A stretch of DNA of 64,000 bases from TMED27 sp964350695 (GTDB taxonomy: Bacteria; Pseudomonadota; Alphaproteobacteria; Micavibrionales; Micavibrionaceae), in NCBI GenBank assembly GCA_964350695.1, contig CAYGKM010000001.1:1-64000 (forward strand). Direction: 5' to 3'. The notes beneath the pieces are model-generated. The model made no database searches. It saw nothing but the letters and a program-made list of their open reading frames with translations, and was not told the DNA's origin. The position numbers were made by a program, and so were the translations under genes. Positions 1 through 8,390 of this stretch are shown here, in pieces; position 1 is the stretch's first letter, and each line of letters opens with the position of its first letter.

Positions 1-24
1 GGTGGCGGCGACCGCGGCGCATAA
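1..24 (+). CDS. Possible C-terminal tail of an upstream gene (partial)
   Basis: Read in frame from base 1, the first seven codons encode a Gly/Arg/Asp-rich tail (GGDRGA) ending in TAA at 22-24. A good intrinsic terminator on the same strand follows 25 bases later, which is what one expects after a gene end. Frame 2 also stays open to about base 90, so the frame is not certain. Too little is visible to name the gene. Confidence 0.3.
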   Translation, partial: GGGDRGA

Positions 25-48
25 AGCGACCTATATAAATTTACGAAG

Positions 49-74
49 AAGCGGGCTCATCGGCCCGCTTTTTA
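49..74 (+). terminator. Rho-independent terminator
   Basis: A perfect 8-bp stem (AAGCGGGC / GCCCGCTT) with loop TCATCG is followed by a run of T on the plus strand. It would end the gene entering from the left edge. It lies just past the end of panC on the opposite strand and could stop that transcript too, although the minus-strand U-tract (TTCTTCG) is weaker. Confidence 0.8.
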
Positions 75-87
75 TTTGCGCTAGAGC

Positions 88-891
88 TTAAACCCCGCAA
101 TTATCAATCAATCGTGTTTTTCCAACCCATCCTGCTACTAACACTCTTTTCCATTCGGGCTTATAAGTCACATAATCCACCTTATCAAACCCGCATGTGA
201 GCAGGGCACTTGCGGCATCCGCGCAGGCCGTCTCTGCGTTCGCGCCCTCGCCAATATAATGCGCCGCCTTATATAAAATCTGGTTCAGCATCCGCGCGAT
301 TTCCAACTCCGCTTCGCTCAAATATGCGTTGCGTGATGATAGCGCGAGGCCCTGTTCGTCCCGCATAATCGGCGCGCCAACAATCTCGATGTCTAATCCT
401 CGCGCGGTCACCATCTCCCGGATCACCATTAATTGCTGAAAATCCTTCTCCCCAAAGACCGCTACGCTCGGTTTAAGCTGCATAAACAGCGCATGCACCA
501 CGCTCGCCACCCCATGAAAGAAATGCGGCCTGAAATCGCTATCCAGCCCCGCATTGGCCTCTCCCGCCTTGATCGTCACCTGCGGGCCGTCAGGGTAAAT
601 ATCCACCTCACGCGGTAAATACGCCAAATTCACGCCCGCGCCCTCAAGAAGCGGTAAATCCGCCTCCACGTCGCGCGGATATTCGTCAAAATCCTCATGC
701 GGCGCAAATTGCGTCGGGTTCACGTATATGCTGGCGATCACGCGATCACAGTTCTCAGCCGCCAATTTTACCAAGCTCAAATGCCCCTCATGCAGCGCGC
801 CCATCGTCGGCACAAAGCCAACCTTAAAGCCTTTGCTCTCCCACCGCTCCAGCGTCTCTGTAAGCTCTTCTTTCGAGGTGCAGATAATCAT
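88..891 (-). CDS. panC: Pantothenate synthetase
   Basis: This cytoplasmic enzyme condenses pantoate with beta-alanine using ATP, the last step to pantothenate and so to coenzyme A. The 267 residues fit the family, at the short end of its usual size. The N-terminal nucleotide-binding signature PTMGALHEGH lies at residues 28-37 with both HIGH-type histidines (34 and 37). The family blocks FGEKDFQQL and ALSSRNAYLS are present further on; the latter corresponds to the KMSKS-like loop. The ATG overlaps the stop of panB by 4 bases (888-891), so panB-panC form one translationally coupled minus-strand operon supplying and then using pantoate. Confidence 0.97.
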   Translation of the reverse strand: MIICTSKEELTETLERWESKGFKVGFVPTMGALHEGHLSLVKLAAENCDRVIASIYVNPTQFAPHEDFDEYPRDVEADLPLLEGAGVNLAYLPREVDIYPDGPQVTIKAGEANAGLDSDFRPHFFHGVASVVHALFMQLKPSVAVFGEKDFQQLMVIREMVTARGLDIEIVGAPIMRDEQGLALSSRNAYLSEAELEIARMLNQILYKAAHYIGEGANAETACADAASALLTCGFDKVDYVTYKPEWKRVLVAGWVGKTRLIDNCGV

Positions 892-1682
892 GAATATAAA
901 TTCTCTTTCGTGGGGAATTTGCGCGCCCGCACATCCGCGGCAAACCGCTCCACGGCTTTATCAATATCATCGCGTAAAACCGCATATTCACTCACGAATT
1001 TCGGCACATGCCCATGATGTAGCCCCAGCAAATCTTCGGCCACCAAAATCTGTCCGTCGCAAGCAGGGGACGCGCCAATCCCTATGGACGGAATATTTAC
1101 GGCCTTCGTAATGATCTCCGAGGCCCCCGCAACTGTGCCTTCAAGCACGAACGCAAACGCGCCCGCCGCTTCAATGGCTTTCGCATCGGCAATCAGCGCC
1201 GCGACTTGCTGCTCGCTGCGGCCTTTAATTTTATACCCGCCGTCCTTGACAACCGATTGCGGCTGTAAGCCAATATGCCCCATCACAGGGATGCCTGCAT
1301 CCACAATCGCGGCAATCTGCGCCGCCATATCAACGCCGCCTTCGAGCTTCACTCCGTCCGCGCCGGTTTCATCTATAATTTTCTTTGCACTCTCAAGGGC
1401 TTGCGACGCGCAGCTCTCATATGTCCCGAAGGGCATATCAACAATAACAGGCACGTTCGCCTTCGCCCGCATCACCGCCTGCCCGTGCGCAATCATAATC
1501 TCGAGGCTCACGCCTGTCGTGTTTTCCATCCCGTAAAGCACCGTGCCCACACTGTCCCCCACCAGCAGCAAATCCACATGTGGCGCCAAACTCTGCGCCA
1601 TCGGCGTTGTATAGGCCGTCAGGCACACAAAGGCTTGCGGTTTATTTTTATGCGCGCGGATATCGTCCAGTGTTAATGGCAT
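888..1682 (-). CDS. panB: 3-methyl-2-oxobutanoate hydroxymethyltransferase
   Basis: PanB transfers a hydroxymethyl group from 5,10-methylene-tetrahydrofolate to alpha-ketoisovalerate, giving ketopantoate. The 264-residue protein has the expected TIM-barrel signatures: the LLVGDSVGTVLYG block near residues 39-51, the metal-ligand segments VDMPFG and KLEGG, and the GHIGLQPQ block. Length is normal for the family. It is first in the panB-panC operon. Its ATG at 1682 lies back to back with the divergent Deg-type protease at 1727, so the short interval between them must hold both promoters unless these overlap the coding starts. Confidence 0.97.
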   Translation of the reverse strand: MPLTLDDIRAHKNKPQAFVCLTAYTTPMAQSLAPHVDLLLVGDSVGTVLYGMENTTGVSLEIMIAHGQAVMRAKANVPVIVDMPFGTYESCASQALESAKKIIDETGADGVKLEGGVDMAAQIAAIVDAGIPVMGHIGLQPQSVVKDGGYKIKGRSEQQVAALIADAKAIEAAGAFAFVLEGTVAGASEIITKAVNIPSIGIGASPACDGQILVAEDLLGLHHGHVPKFVSEYAVLRDDIDKAVERFAADVRARKFPTKENLYS

Positions 1683-1726
1683 ATGACCTCTTGAGATTTA
1701 TTCTGCTCTGCCTTAAATTCATTTTC

Positions 1727-3163
1727 ATGATTATCAGAGTTTTAATGACCTTTCTAGTGCTTTGCCTCTGCGCCCCCGCAATCGCGCAGGAGCGCGCCTT
1801 GCCTGAAAGCAAAGCCCAGATGCAGCTCTCCTTTTCTCCAGTGGTCAAGAAGACTGCCCCTGCAGTTGTAAATATTTATACAAAACGTACCGTATCAAAA
1901 TTAATGCAGCACCCATTCGCCGCTGACCCTATGTTTGCGCCGTTCTTTCGCAATAATTTATTCGGCGGGCAGATGCGCAAACAAGTGGAAAGCGCGCTCG
2001 GCTCCGGCGTGATTGTCGCCCCCGATGGCCTTGTTGTCACCAACGCCCATGTTGTGCGTGACGCCACGGAAATCAGCGTGGTTTTGGATAACGGCCGCGA
2101 ATACCCTGCCACGCTATCGCTTAAAGACGACGCCTCCGATCTCGCGCTGCTCAGGGTGGATACGGGCGGCGAAGACCTTCCCTATGTCACGCTGAAATCC
2201 AGCGAAACGCTAGAGGTCGGCGATCTGGTTCTGGCCATCGGCAATCCCTTCGGTGTGGGTCAAACCGTCACCAGCGGCATCATCAGCGCCCAAGGCCGCT
2301 CCTCTCTCAACATCAATGATTTTAACTTCTTCATCCAGACCGACGCCGCCATCAACCCCGGAAACTCGGGCGGCGCGCTGGTCGCCCTCGATGGTAAGGT
2401 GGTAGGAATCAACACCGCCATTTATTCCCGCGATGGCGGCTCCCTCGGTATCGGCTTTGCCATCCCCGCCGAAATGGTGAAATCCATCATCGCTGCTGAA
2501 AAATCAGGCCAAACCATAGAAACCACTGGTGGGCATGACATCCTGCGCCCATGGCTCGGCGTGTCTTCGCAAAATGTCTCTTCCGATATCGCGCAAAGCC
2601 TTGGCCTTGAAAAACCGCAAGGCGCGCTTATCACGGCGCTGCATGATAAAAGCCCGCTTAAAAAGGTCGGCGTAAAGATCGGTGATCTGATATATGCTGT
2701 GAATGAAAAACCCGTTCTGAATTCTCAGGAAGTGAAATTCCGCATGGCCACTGTCGCGCTGGGCAAGCAGGCTAAATTCGATATTATCCGCCCCGAAGCC
2801 GATGGAAGCCCGCGCACATTCAGCGTCTTTGTTAAGGCCATCGCCCCGCCCGATGACCCGCCGCGCAACCAAACCACGCTTAAAGGCGTCAACCCCTTAA
2901 GCGGATCCACAATCGCCAACATCAATCCGGCGCTCGCCATGGAGCTAGGCGGAATTTCAGAAGAGGAGGGCGTGGTCGTGCTCAATGTTGCGCAAAGCCA
3001 AGCCCTGCGCATCGTCGCAAAGGGTGATATTCTGGTGGAAATTAATGAGGAAAAAATCGAAGACGTTCAAGACGTTATAAAAGCACTCTCAAAACCTGAT
3101 CTCACCGCGCTTTCCATACTTGTTAAACGCGCTGGCAAGCTCCAGAAAATAGTTATTCGTTAG
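1727..3163 (+). CDS. HtrA/Deg-family periplasmic serine protease
   Basis: This is a 478-residue Do/DegQ-type protease, which in the family degrades or refolds damaged envelope proteins. From the ATG at 1727 the product begins with a convincing signal peptide ending APAIAQ. The open frame continues upstream to 1580 across panB, but those codons precede the signal peptide and were not used; ATG 1745 is another possible start. The catalytic triad is intact: His108 in TNAHVV, Asp138 in SDLALL and Ser214 in GNSGGAL. Two PDZ-like regions follow, the first starting around LRPWLGV and the second in the C-terminal 100 residues. The stop overlaps the convergent gene at 3153 by 11 bases. No SD-like motif is strong at either start. 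Confidence 0.93.
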   Translation: MIIRVLMTFLVLCLCAPAIAQERALPESKAQMQLSFSPVVKKTAPAVVNIYTKRTVSKLMQHPFAADPMFAPFFRNNLFGGQMRKQVESALGSGVIVAPDGLVVTNAHVVRDATEISVVLDNGREYPATLSLKDDASDLALLRVDTGGEDLPYVTLKSSETLEVGDLVLAIGNPFGVGQTVTSGIISAQGRSSLNINDFNFFIQTDAAINPGNSGGALVALDGKVVGINTAIYSRDGGSLGIGFAIPAEMVKSIIAAEKSGQTIETTGGHDILRPWLGVSSQNVSSDIAQSLGLEKPQGALITALHDKSPLKKVGVKIGDLIYAVNEKPVLNSQEVKFRMATVALGKQAKFDIIRPEADGSPRTFSVFVKAIAPPDDPPRNQTTLKGVNPLSGSTIANINPALAMELGGISEEEGVVVLNVAQSQALRIVAKGDILVEINEEKIEDVQDVIKALSKPDLTALSILVKRAGKLQKIVIR

Positions 3164-3581
3164 TCGCTTCTAACTGACGATTATGAAGATATGGGTTTTT
3201 GGGATACTCGTCCGTTAAAAACGCCAAATCTTTATCGGTGAGTGGGATGCCGTATTCATCGGCAACCTCTAGCCAATCATAAATATCGGGCTCGCCAATA
3301 ATTTCTCTGTCGTCGTCCCTCAATGCACGGATCAATAATACCCAGCCTGAGTTGTTAAGGCTCACCATCAACTGCTGCGCCCAGATGTGTCCATCCAAAG
3401 CATGTTCAAGAATTCGCTCAATAGCTCTTTCTCTGTCCTTTTGCGCCTGCTTTTTATAACGCATGCCGATATGGCCTGACTGCGCGGCCATAGCAAGGTT
3501 CGGGTCAACCTTACCGCCCACGGCATCTACGCCCGCAAAGCTGACCGTTCCATCGGTGTCAGAATCTAATCCTGTATACAT
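3153..3581 (-). CDS. Uncharacterised 142-residue protein
   Basis: I do not recognise a family. The product is acidic, with no signal peptide or membrane segment. The middle (about residues 38-75) is rich in Lys/Arg/Glu and looks helical, including a run KKQAQKDRERAIERILEHAL. The C-terminal part is Asp- and Tyr-rich with DIYDWLEVADEYGIP. The frame is open for its whole length and the codon pattern resembles neighbouring genes. Its 3' end overlaps the Deg-type protease stop by 11 bases in convergent orientation. It is probably a real gene of unknown function, separated from the small gene upstream (3692-3859) by a terminator. Confidence 0.6.
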   Translation of the reverse strand: MYTGLDSDTDGTVSFAGVDAVGGKVDPNLAMAAQSGHIGMRYKKQAQKDRERAIERILEHALDGHIWAQQLMVSLNNSGWVLLIRALRDDDREIIGEPDIYDWLEVADEYGIPLTDKDLAFLTDEYPKNPYLHNRQLEATNE

Positions 3582-3640
3582 TTATATCTCCACATGATTA
3601 CCTAAAATATACACGAAACGTCGAAGGAATACAAATTTCC

Positions 3641-3669
3641 CATATAAAAAGGCGCCGTCTCGGGCGCCT
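3641..3669 (-). terminator. Rho-independent terminator after the 55-residue gene
   Basis: A perfect inverted repeat AGGCGCC / GGCGCCT (3650-3656 and 3663-3669) with a 6-base loop is followed, on the minus strand, by TTTTTATATG. It lies 23 bases past the stop of the small minus-strand gene at 3692-3859, so that gene is a separate transcription unit. Confidence 0.8.
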
Positions 3670-3691
3670 GATTAAGAGCATCTAATAAATA

Positions 3692-3859
3692 TTAGTTATG
3701 AGTGGCTTGTAGGAGACTGTCTTTAGACGTATCCATTTTAAAAAAACCATCGGAAATTGTTCCTGTACCAGCTTTAGGCGCACCTAATCCTGATTTTTCA
3801 TAGCCCTCAACGGAAGAGCGTTTTCCTACCGTATAGAAATAATCCGTAAATGATGACAT
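3692..3859 (-). CDS. Small uncharacterised protein (55 residues)
   Basis: A 55-codon frame reads from ATG at 3859 to TAA at 3692. Upstream on the coding strand is AAAAGGG, a plausible ribosome-binding site about 7 bases before the ATG, and a strong intrinsic terminator follows the stop. Signal, frame and terminator together support a real gene. The product starts MSSFTDYFYTVGKRSSVEGY and is soluble-looking: no membrane segment, no cysteine, a Gly/Ala/Thr-rich centre (GLGAPKAGTGT) and a polar tail ending ATHN. I recognise no family. It is divergent from the glycyl-tRNA synthetase gene, with about 160 bases between the two starts. Confidence 0.6.
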   Translation of the reverse strand: MSSFTDYFYTVGKRSSVEGYEKSGLGAPKAGTGTISDGFFKMDTSKDSLLQATHN

Positions 3860-4021
3860 GTGTAACCCTTTTCTTTTTTATTGTTATTTATTACCCCGAC
3901 ATTACCACAAATATATAAAAAATTCAAGTTTAAGCCCTGAAACCACCTCTAAACCCCTTGTAATTGCTCCGTTTTCAGTCCATTTATGAAGGCGTAAATT
4001 TTGCACAATATGGACACAGCA

Positions 4022-5536
4022 ATGACCTCCAATGATTCTATCGACATGAAAGACATCGTTTCTCTTTGTAAACGCCGCGGATTCGTCTTCGCCGCCAGCG
4101 ATATTTATGGCGGCCTGAACGGCTTTTGGGATTATGGCCCGCTCGGCACGGAACTTAAAAACAACCTCCGCGATGCATGGTGGAGACAGATGGTCACATG
4201 CCCGCCCATCGGCCCTGATGGCACGCCTGTCGAAATCGTCGGTATTGATTCGGCCATCATCCAAAACCCGAAGGTCTGGGAAGCCTCCGGCCATGTTGGC
4301 GGCTTCTCCGATCCTATGGTGGACTGTAAGGAAACCAAAAAGCGCTACCGCCAAGATCATTTGGTCGTCCTCACGGCGGAAAAAGCGGATCGCTGGCCCG
4401 CCTTCCACGAAGAAACCGAAGACGCCGAAATCCTCGCGCGCCTCAAAAAACTCGGCCTGCCTGCGGATTTGTCTTTGTTTGAAAAAGTGAACCTTACCAA
4501 ACTCCCCGTTGAAGATTACGCAAAAATTATCGGCCCTGATGTGAAAGAGCCGGGCACATTGACCGAACCAAAAGAATTCAACCTGATGTTCCACACCTAT
4601 GTGGGCGCAACCGCCAGCGAGGAAAACAAAGCCTATCTTCGCCCCGAAACCGCGCAAGGCATCTTCCTCAACTATAAAAACGTTCTGGATAGCTCCCGCG
4701 TGAAAATGCCATTCGGGATCGCGCAAATCGGTAAAGCCTATCGCAACGAGGTCACGCCGCGAAACTTCATCTTCCGATCCCGCGAATTCGAGCAAATGGA
4801 GATGGAGTGGTTCTGTCACCCTGAAGAAGCCGCGAAATGGCACAAATTCTGGTTTGAAGAGCGCGTGAAATTCTGGAAGGCCATGGGACTTGGCGATGAC
4901 AACATGATCATGCGTGAACACGAAGCCGACGAGCTTGCCCACTACGCCAAAGAAGGGCTAGGCACATCCGATATCGAATATAAATTTCCCTTCACCGCCC
5001 CCGGTTACGGCGAGCTTGAGGGTATCGCCCATAGATGTGACTTCGACCTTAAGCAGCACCAGGAGCATTCAGGCCAAAAGCTTGAATATCTCGATCCTGC
5101 CCGCGATAACGAGCGCTATATCCCGCACGTCATCGAACCTGCCGCCGGCCTGACCCGCGGCGTACTTGCCTTGATCTGCGAGGCATACACGGTCGATGAA
5201 AACCGCCCTTCAGGCGTTTATCTTAACTTCACCCCCGCAATGGCGCCGATTAAGGCGGCGATTTTGCCACTGACGGCAAAAGAAGATCATGTGCCGATTG
5301 CAACGAAACTCTATCTTGAGCTGCGCGAAGAATTCACTGTAGAACTGGATATCAAACAAAATATCGGTAAACGCTACGCCCGTCAGGATGAAATTGGCAC
5401 GCCGTATTGTTTCACGATTGATAATCAAACCATCGAAGATCAAACCGTGACTGTGCGCGAGCGCAACACCATGAGCCAGGAGCGCATCCATCTCGATGAA
5501 ATCGCGGCGTTTATGCGTGAGAAAATGAAGGCTTAA
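4022..5536 (+). CDS. glyQS: Glycyl-tRNA synthetase, homodimeric (alpha2) type
   Basis: This class II synthetase charges tRNA-Gly. It is the single-chain eukaryote/archaea/Gram-positive-like form, not the two-gene GlyQ + GlyS enzyme usual in proteobacteria: it opens with IVSLCKRRGFVFAASDIYGGL and YGPLGTELKNN, has the motif-2 region FRSREFEQMEMEW, motif 3 AAGLTRGVLAL and a C-terminal anticodon-binding domain with YARQDEIGTPYC. About 505 residues, normal for the alpha2 form. The start is uncertain: ATG at 4022 has GGA 7 bases upstream and gives the usual short N-terminus; ATG 4010 and TTG 4001 (with GAAGG 8 bases upstream) are in frame. The stop overlaps a small convergent gene by 4 bases. Confidence 0.95.
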   Translation: MTSNDSIDMKDIVSLCKRRGFVFAASDIYGGLNGFWDYGPLGTELKNNLRDAWWRQMVTCPPIGPDGTPVEIVGIDSAIIQNPKVWEASGHVGGFSDPMVDCKETKKRYRQDHLVVLTAEKADRWPAFHEETEDAEILARLKKLGLPADLSLFEKVNLTKLPVEDYAKIIGPDVKEPGTLTEPKEFNLMFHTYVGATASEENKAYLRPETAQGIFLNYKNVLDSSRVKMPFGIAQIGKAYRNEVTPRNFIFRSREFEQMEMEWFCHPEEAAKWHKFWFEERVKFWKAMGLGDDNMIMREHEADELAHYAKEGLGTSDIEYKFPFTAPGYGELEGIAHRCDFDLKQHQEHSGQKLEYLDPARDNERYIPHVIEPAAGLTRGVLALICEAYTVDENRPSGVYLNFTPAMAPIKAAILPLTAKEDHVPIATKLYLELREEFTVELDIKQNIGKRYARQDEIGTPYCFTIDNQTIEDQTVTVRERNTMSQERIHLDEIAAFMREKMKA

Positions 5537-5757
5537 TCAAGACCAAACTGAACCCTCATGCGCTCACCTTCTTCAATAAGTCGTTGCATAGAGCCGCCTG
5601 AACGGTCTCTTTGCGTTCCTTCTCCTTCGGCCTTCGCTACAGGCGTGATTTCAGGTTTTCTTCTCTCGCGCTGAGCAAGGGGGCTATCCCGATCACGCGG
5701 CGGTTCAGCGTGTGGATGAAACGGAATGAACATCGGTGATTTTGGTCCAATAGTCAT
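5533..5757 (-). CDS. Small uncharacterised charged protein (74 residues)
   Basis: I do not recognise this 74-residue product. The N-terminal half is rich in Pro, His and Arg (FIPFHPHAEPPRDRD), the middle has alternating Lys/Glu, and the C-terminus MQRLIEEGERMRVQFGLD looks like an amphipathic helix. There is no signal peptide or membrane segment. It overlaps the glycyl-tRNA synthetase stop by 4 bases in convergent orientation and ends 37 bases before the start of the frame downstream of sppA, so it fills what would otherwise be a gap. Intrinsically disordered composition makes coding status less certain than for its neighbours. Confidence 0.5.
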   Translation of the reverse strand: MTIGPKSPMFIPFHPHAEPPRDRDSPLAQRERRKPEITPVAKAEGEGTQRDRSGGSMQRLIEEGERMRVQFGLD

Positions 5758-5794
5758 GGCGGCAATTTAATCTAAAAATAAAAATTATACAAAT

Positions 5795-6676
5795 TTAGAA
5801 CCCGTAACGGCCCCAAACGGCTTTTTCTTCGATGGTTTCAATCGCGTCTTGCGCAAGGCTGGCCTTGATATCCGCGCCCAAAAGCGACGGCAAAAGCTTC
5901 TTCTCCGGCCCGAATTCGCTGAACTTAATCTCTGCGTCAAACTCGTCCTTGAATTTTTCCTTAATCCAGCTTTTCGCTTCGCCAAATCCGTCAATCAGCC
6001 CCAGCTTAAACGCAGATTTTGCCACCCAAAAATCCCCTTCAAACAGCTCGGAATCTTTACCTTTAAGCTTCTCGGCGCGGCGCGAGCTCACCCATTCGAT
6101 AAAACTCTCATGAAGCTCCGCCTGCAATTCCTTCAAGCGTTTCACATCCGCAGGTTTTTCGTCCATAAACGGATCCATAAAGCCCTTATTCTTGCCCGAT
6201 ATATGCACGCGGCGCTCCACGCCATGTTTCTCGATCAAATCCTTGAACCCGAAACTCGCCGAGATCACACCGATCGACCCTACAATTGAGGTTTCATTCG
6301 CGTAGATTTCGTCCGCCGCGCAGGCCAGCCAATACCCGCCGCTCGCCGCCACATCTTCGACAAATGCATAAACGGGCACGTCTTTCTCATCCGCAAGCCT
6401 GCGAATATGATCCGCCACCAATGCACTCTGCGCAGGAGAGCCACCGGGGGAGTTAATAATCAGCGCCACAGCCTTGAGGTTATAAACATCAAAAGCCTGA
6501 TCAATATATTTCTCGTATTTTGAATGGCTGATCCCGCCGCGCTTCATCCCCGCATCGGCGATCACCCCGGAAAGCCTTATCACCGCCACTTTCGGCTTTG
6601 ATTTAAGCAACGCGCCCAATATCGGAATATTCGATGCGGCGTCACAAGTCTTACAGATTTTCGCTTTAACAGACAT
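5795..6676 (-). CDS. sppA: S49-family signal peptide peptidase (SppA/SohB-like)
   Basis: These serine peptidases degrade cleaved signal peptides in or at the membrane. This is the short, single-domain form (293 residues). The expected catalytic dyad is visible: Ser112 in DVAASGGYWLA and Lys164 in ISGKNKGFMDP, 52 residues apart as in the Bacillus SppA type. The oxyanion/substrate motif INSPGGSP at 74-81 and the SIVGSIGV strand are intact. There is no clear N-terminal transmembrane helix; only a moderately hydrophobic stretch around residues 15-25. It lies 18 bases downstream of the methyltransferase gene on the same strand, so the two are probably cotranscribed. Confidence 0.9.
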   Translation of the reverse strand: MSVKAKICKTCDAASNIPILGALLKSKPKVAVIRLSGVIADAGMKRGGISHSKYEKYIDQAFDVYNLKAVALIINSPGGSPAQSALVADHIRRLADEKDVPVYAFVEDVAASGGYWLACAADEIYANETSIVGSIGVISASFGFKDLIEKHGVERRVHISGKNKGFMDPFMDEKPADVKRLKELQAELHESFIEWVSSRRAEKLKGKDSELFEGDFWVAKSAFKLGLIDGFGEAKSWIKEKFKDEFDAEIKFSEFGPEKKLLPSLLGADIKASLAQDAIETIEEKAVWGRYGF

Positions 6677-6694
6677 GATTTCTCCTTTTAAAAA

Positions 6695-7414
6695 TTATTC
6701 TATAGCCGACATGCCGCGGAAAATCTTTTCTGCCGCGGCCGTATACCCGCCATCTTCATTATGTAGCACAACCCCCGCCATAATTCGCGCGCCGCTCTTG
6801 CGGTTTTTCCGTGCCCGCACGATAACGCGCTTCGCATCGCGCCCCGCTTTCGGCCAAAGCGGTATAATCTCGATTGCGCCAAAACGCTTGCCCATCGCGC
6901 GGATAATCTCATCCACCATATCCGCGCGGTGAATAATGGTCAGTGACCCTTGCCCGCGAATGCTGCGATACGCGCAGTCCACCCAATCCTTCAAATCCAT
7001 ATCATCTTCGCCAAAACCCATCGCCGTGGCCTTGGCGGGGGAGGGCGATGGCGTATGCTCACCGGCCTCCAAAAAAGGCGGATTGCAGATCACATGATCA
7101 AACGCCAAATCTTCAAAATCCCGTATATCAATGCATTTGAAATGCGTCCGCGCTTTCATGGTGTTCAAAACCGCGTTTTTCTTCGCCAGCTCAATCGCCT
7201 CGGGCTGAATATCAATCCCTGTAAGGGTGGTTTCCTCAACGCGTTTCAGCGTGCAAAATGCTGCGCTGCCAACCCCGCACCCCAAATCCAGAATATTCTC
7301 CCCGCCCTGCGCAGGGCAGGCAGCCGCAAGCAAAACCGCATCAATAGAGGTTTTAAACCCGTCTTCGGGTTGCAGCAGCTCAACTGCTTTATTTAAAACA
7401 TGAATAGTAGCCAT
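6695..7414 (-). CDS. SAM-dependent N6-adenine methyltransferase, TrmN6-like
   Basis: This 239-residue Rossmann-fold enzyme has motif I as ILDLGCGVG and the catalytic motif IV as VICNPPFLE. NPPF is typical of enzymes that methylate exocyclic amino groups such as N6 of adenine. The early segment PEDGFKTSIDAVLLAA is characteristic of the group containing E. coli TrmN6 (YfiC), which modifies A37 of tRNA1-Val. The exact substrate here is inferred from family resemblance only. It is followed by sppA after 18 bases on the same strand. Confidence 0.85.
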   Translation of the reverse strand: MATIHVLNKAVELLQPEDGFKTSIDAVLLAAACPAQGGENILDLGCGVGSAAFCTLKRVEETTLTGIDIQPEAIELAKKNAVLNTMKARTHFKCIDIRDFEDLAFDHVICNPPFLEAGEHTPSPSPAKATAMGFGEDDMDLKDWVDCAYRSIRGQGSLTIIHRADMVDEIIRAMGKRFGAIEIIPLWPKAGRDAKRVIVRARKNRKSGARIMAGVVLHNEDGGYTAAAEKIFRGMSAIE

Positions 7415-7441
7415 GTTGAATTATCTAGGGGGTTTTAGGGC

Positions 7442-8302
7442 TTAAAGCAATGATTTGCTTTTGTTTCCATTCGCAAAAGACAGATCAAGCTGCGTCATCA
7501 TCATCAGATCAATCGGATTTTGCAACAAGGATTGGTAAGAGGTTGGAATTTTCACCCCGCCCAAAAGGTTGTTCTTATTGTTGTTGGCCGTAAACATTGA
7601 TGTGTAAATGCGGCTCGGCTCGGCGATCTGCCCATAATTCCGCTTCGCATCGCTCTCAGCCGTCTGTATCTCCTCTGCAAACGACGGAAGCGGCGCATCT
7701 TTCACCTGAAACTTCTTATCAAAGAAGTTATAAACTTCCTGCATAGACTTCGCGCGGCCTGTTGCGCTGTCATAAAACACATTCTTATTCGCATTCGCGG
7801 CCCTAGGGAACAGCACCGCCGCTTCTTGCAAAGGATTGGCTTCTTTGGCGTTCAAAAACGCCGCCGCCCCGCCCGCGCCCATAAAATGCGCGAAATAAAG
7901 CTCGGTCGCACCTATGTCGCCATCATAATTATCGCTCAAAAAGCGCTGGTTTTCGCCCGCAAATTCCGCCGCCATAATGGATGAGATCTCGGGATCTTTC
8001 CGCATCGCCAGAATTTCAGAACGGCTCATCCCGTCTGTATCAATGCCGTGCTTGTCACCATATGAATTCACCATGCCAAGCCACGTGCTGTCGATAAACT
8101 GATAAAGCCCCGTAGCGCTTGATGTTTTGGCCTTGATATCGGGGTTAAAACTGCTCTCTGCGCTGGCTTGCTGCACCATATAGGCAAAATTTACACCCGT
8201 TTTTGCCGAGGCCTTCTCAATTGCGGTCATAACTTTCGGCGACGCTTTCGCAGAAATTTGCGCTAACAGGTTGTTTTCTATGCCTTTTGTTAAGCCTTGC
8301 AT
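7442..8302 (-). CDS. Transglycosylase SLT-domain protein
   Basis: A 286-residue protein with an SLT/lysozyme-like fold. The probable catalytic Glu49 lies in QQASAESSFNP, followed by the family block SSATGLYQFIDSTW, and later ELYFAHFMGAGGAAAFL. Such enzymes cleave peptidoglycan between MurNAc and GlcNAc. No classical signal peptide is visible at the N-terminus (MQGLTKGIENNLL), which is unusual for a periplasmic hydrolase and resembles flagellar or specialised-secretion transglycosylases; this could also mean a missed upstream start. The C-terminal 80 residues are of unknown role. It is divergent from the acyl-CoA dehydrogenase at 8391. Confidence 0.85.
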   Translation of the reverse strand: MQGLTKGIENNLLAQISAKASPKVMTAIEKASAKTGVNFAYMVQQASAESSFNPDIKAKTSSATGLYQFIDSTWLGMVNSYGDKHGIDTDGMSRSEILAMRKDPEISSIMAAEFAGENQRFLSDNYDGDIGATELYFAHFMGAGGAAAFLNAKEANPLQEAAVLFPRAANANKNVFYDSATGRAKSMQEVYNFFDKKFQVKDAPLPSFAEEIQTAESDAKRNYGQIAEPSRIYTSMFTANNNKNNLLGGVKIPTSYQSLLQNPIDLMMMTQLDLSFANGNKSKSLL

Positions 8303-8390
8303 GATATGCTAATCTCTTAAGTTCAATTATCTCTATTTGGATATTTGCAAGCCATATGCCAACCCGAAAGCAAACGAGGTTTAAACGAAA

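Noticed and set aside
1580..1726. Upstream extension of the Deg-type protease frame
   Set aside because: It would run through panB and bury the signal peptide; ATG 1727 gives a normal exported protease.
4001..4021. TTG start at 4001 (GAAGG upstream) and ATG 4010 for the glycyl-tRNA synthetase
   Set aside because: Kept only as alternatives: the shorter N-terminus from ATG 4022 matches related enzymes better, but the sequence does not settle it.
3902..4942. Long minus-strand open frame (346 codons) opposite the glycyl-tRNA synthetase gene
   Set aside because: It lies entirely over a well-conserved synthetase reading frame, and its product is Phe/His/Arg-rich without recognisable domains; it is a shadow produced by codon bias.
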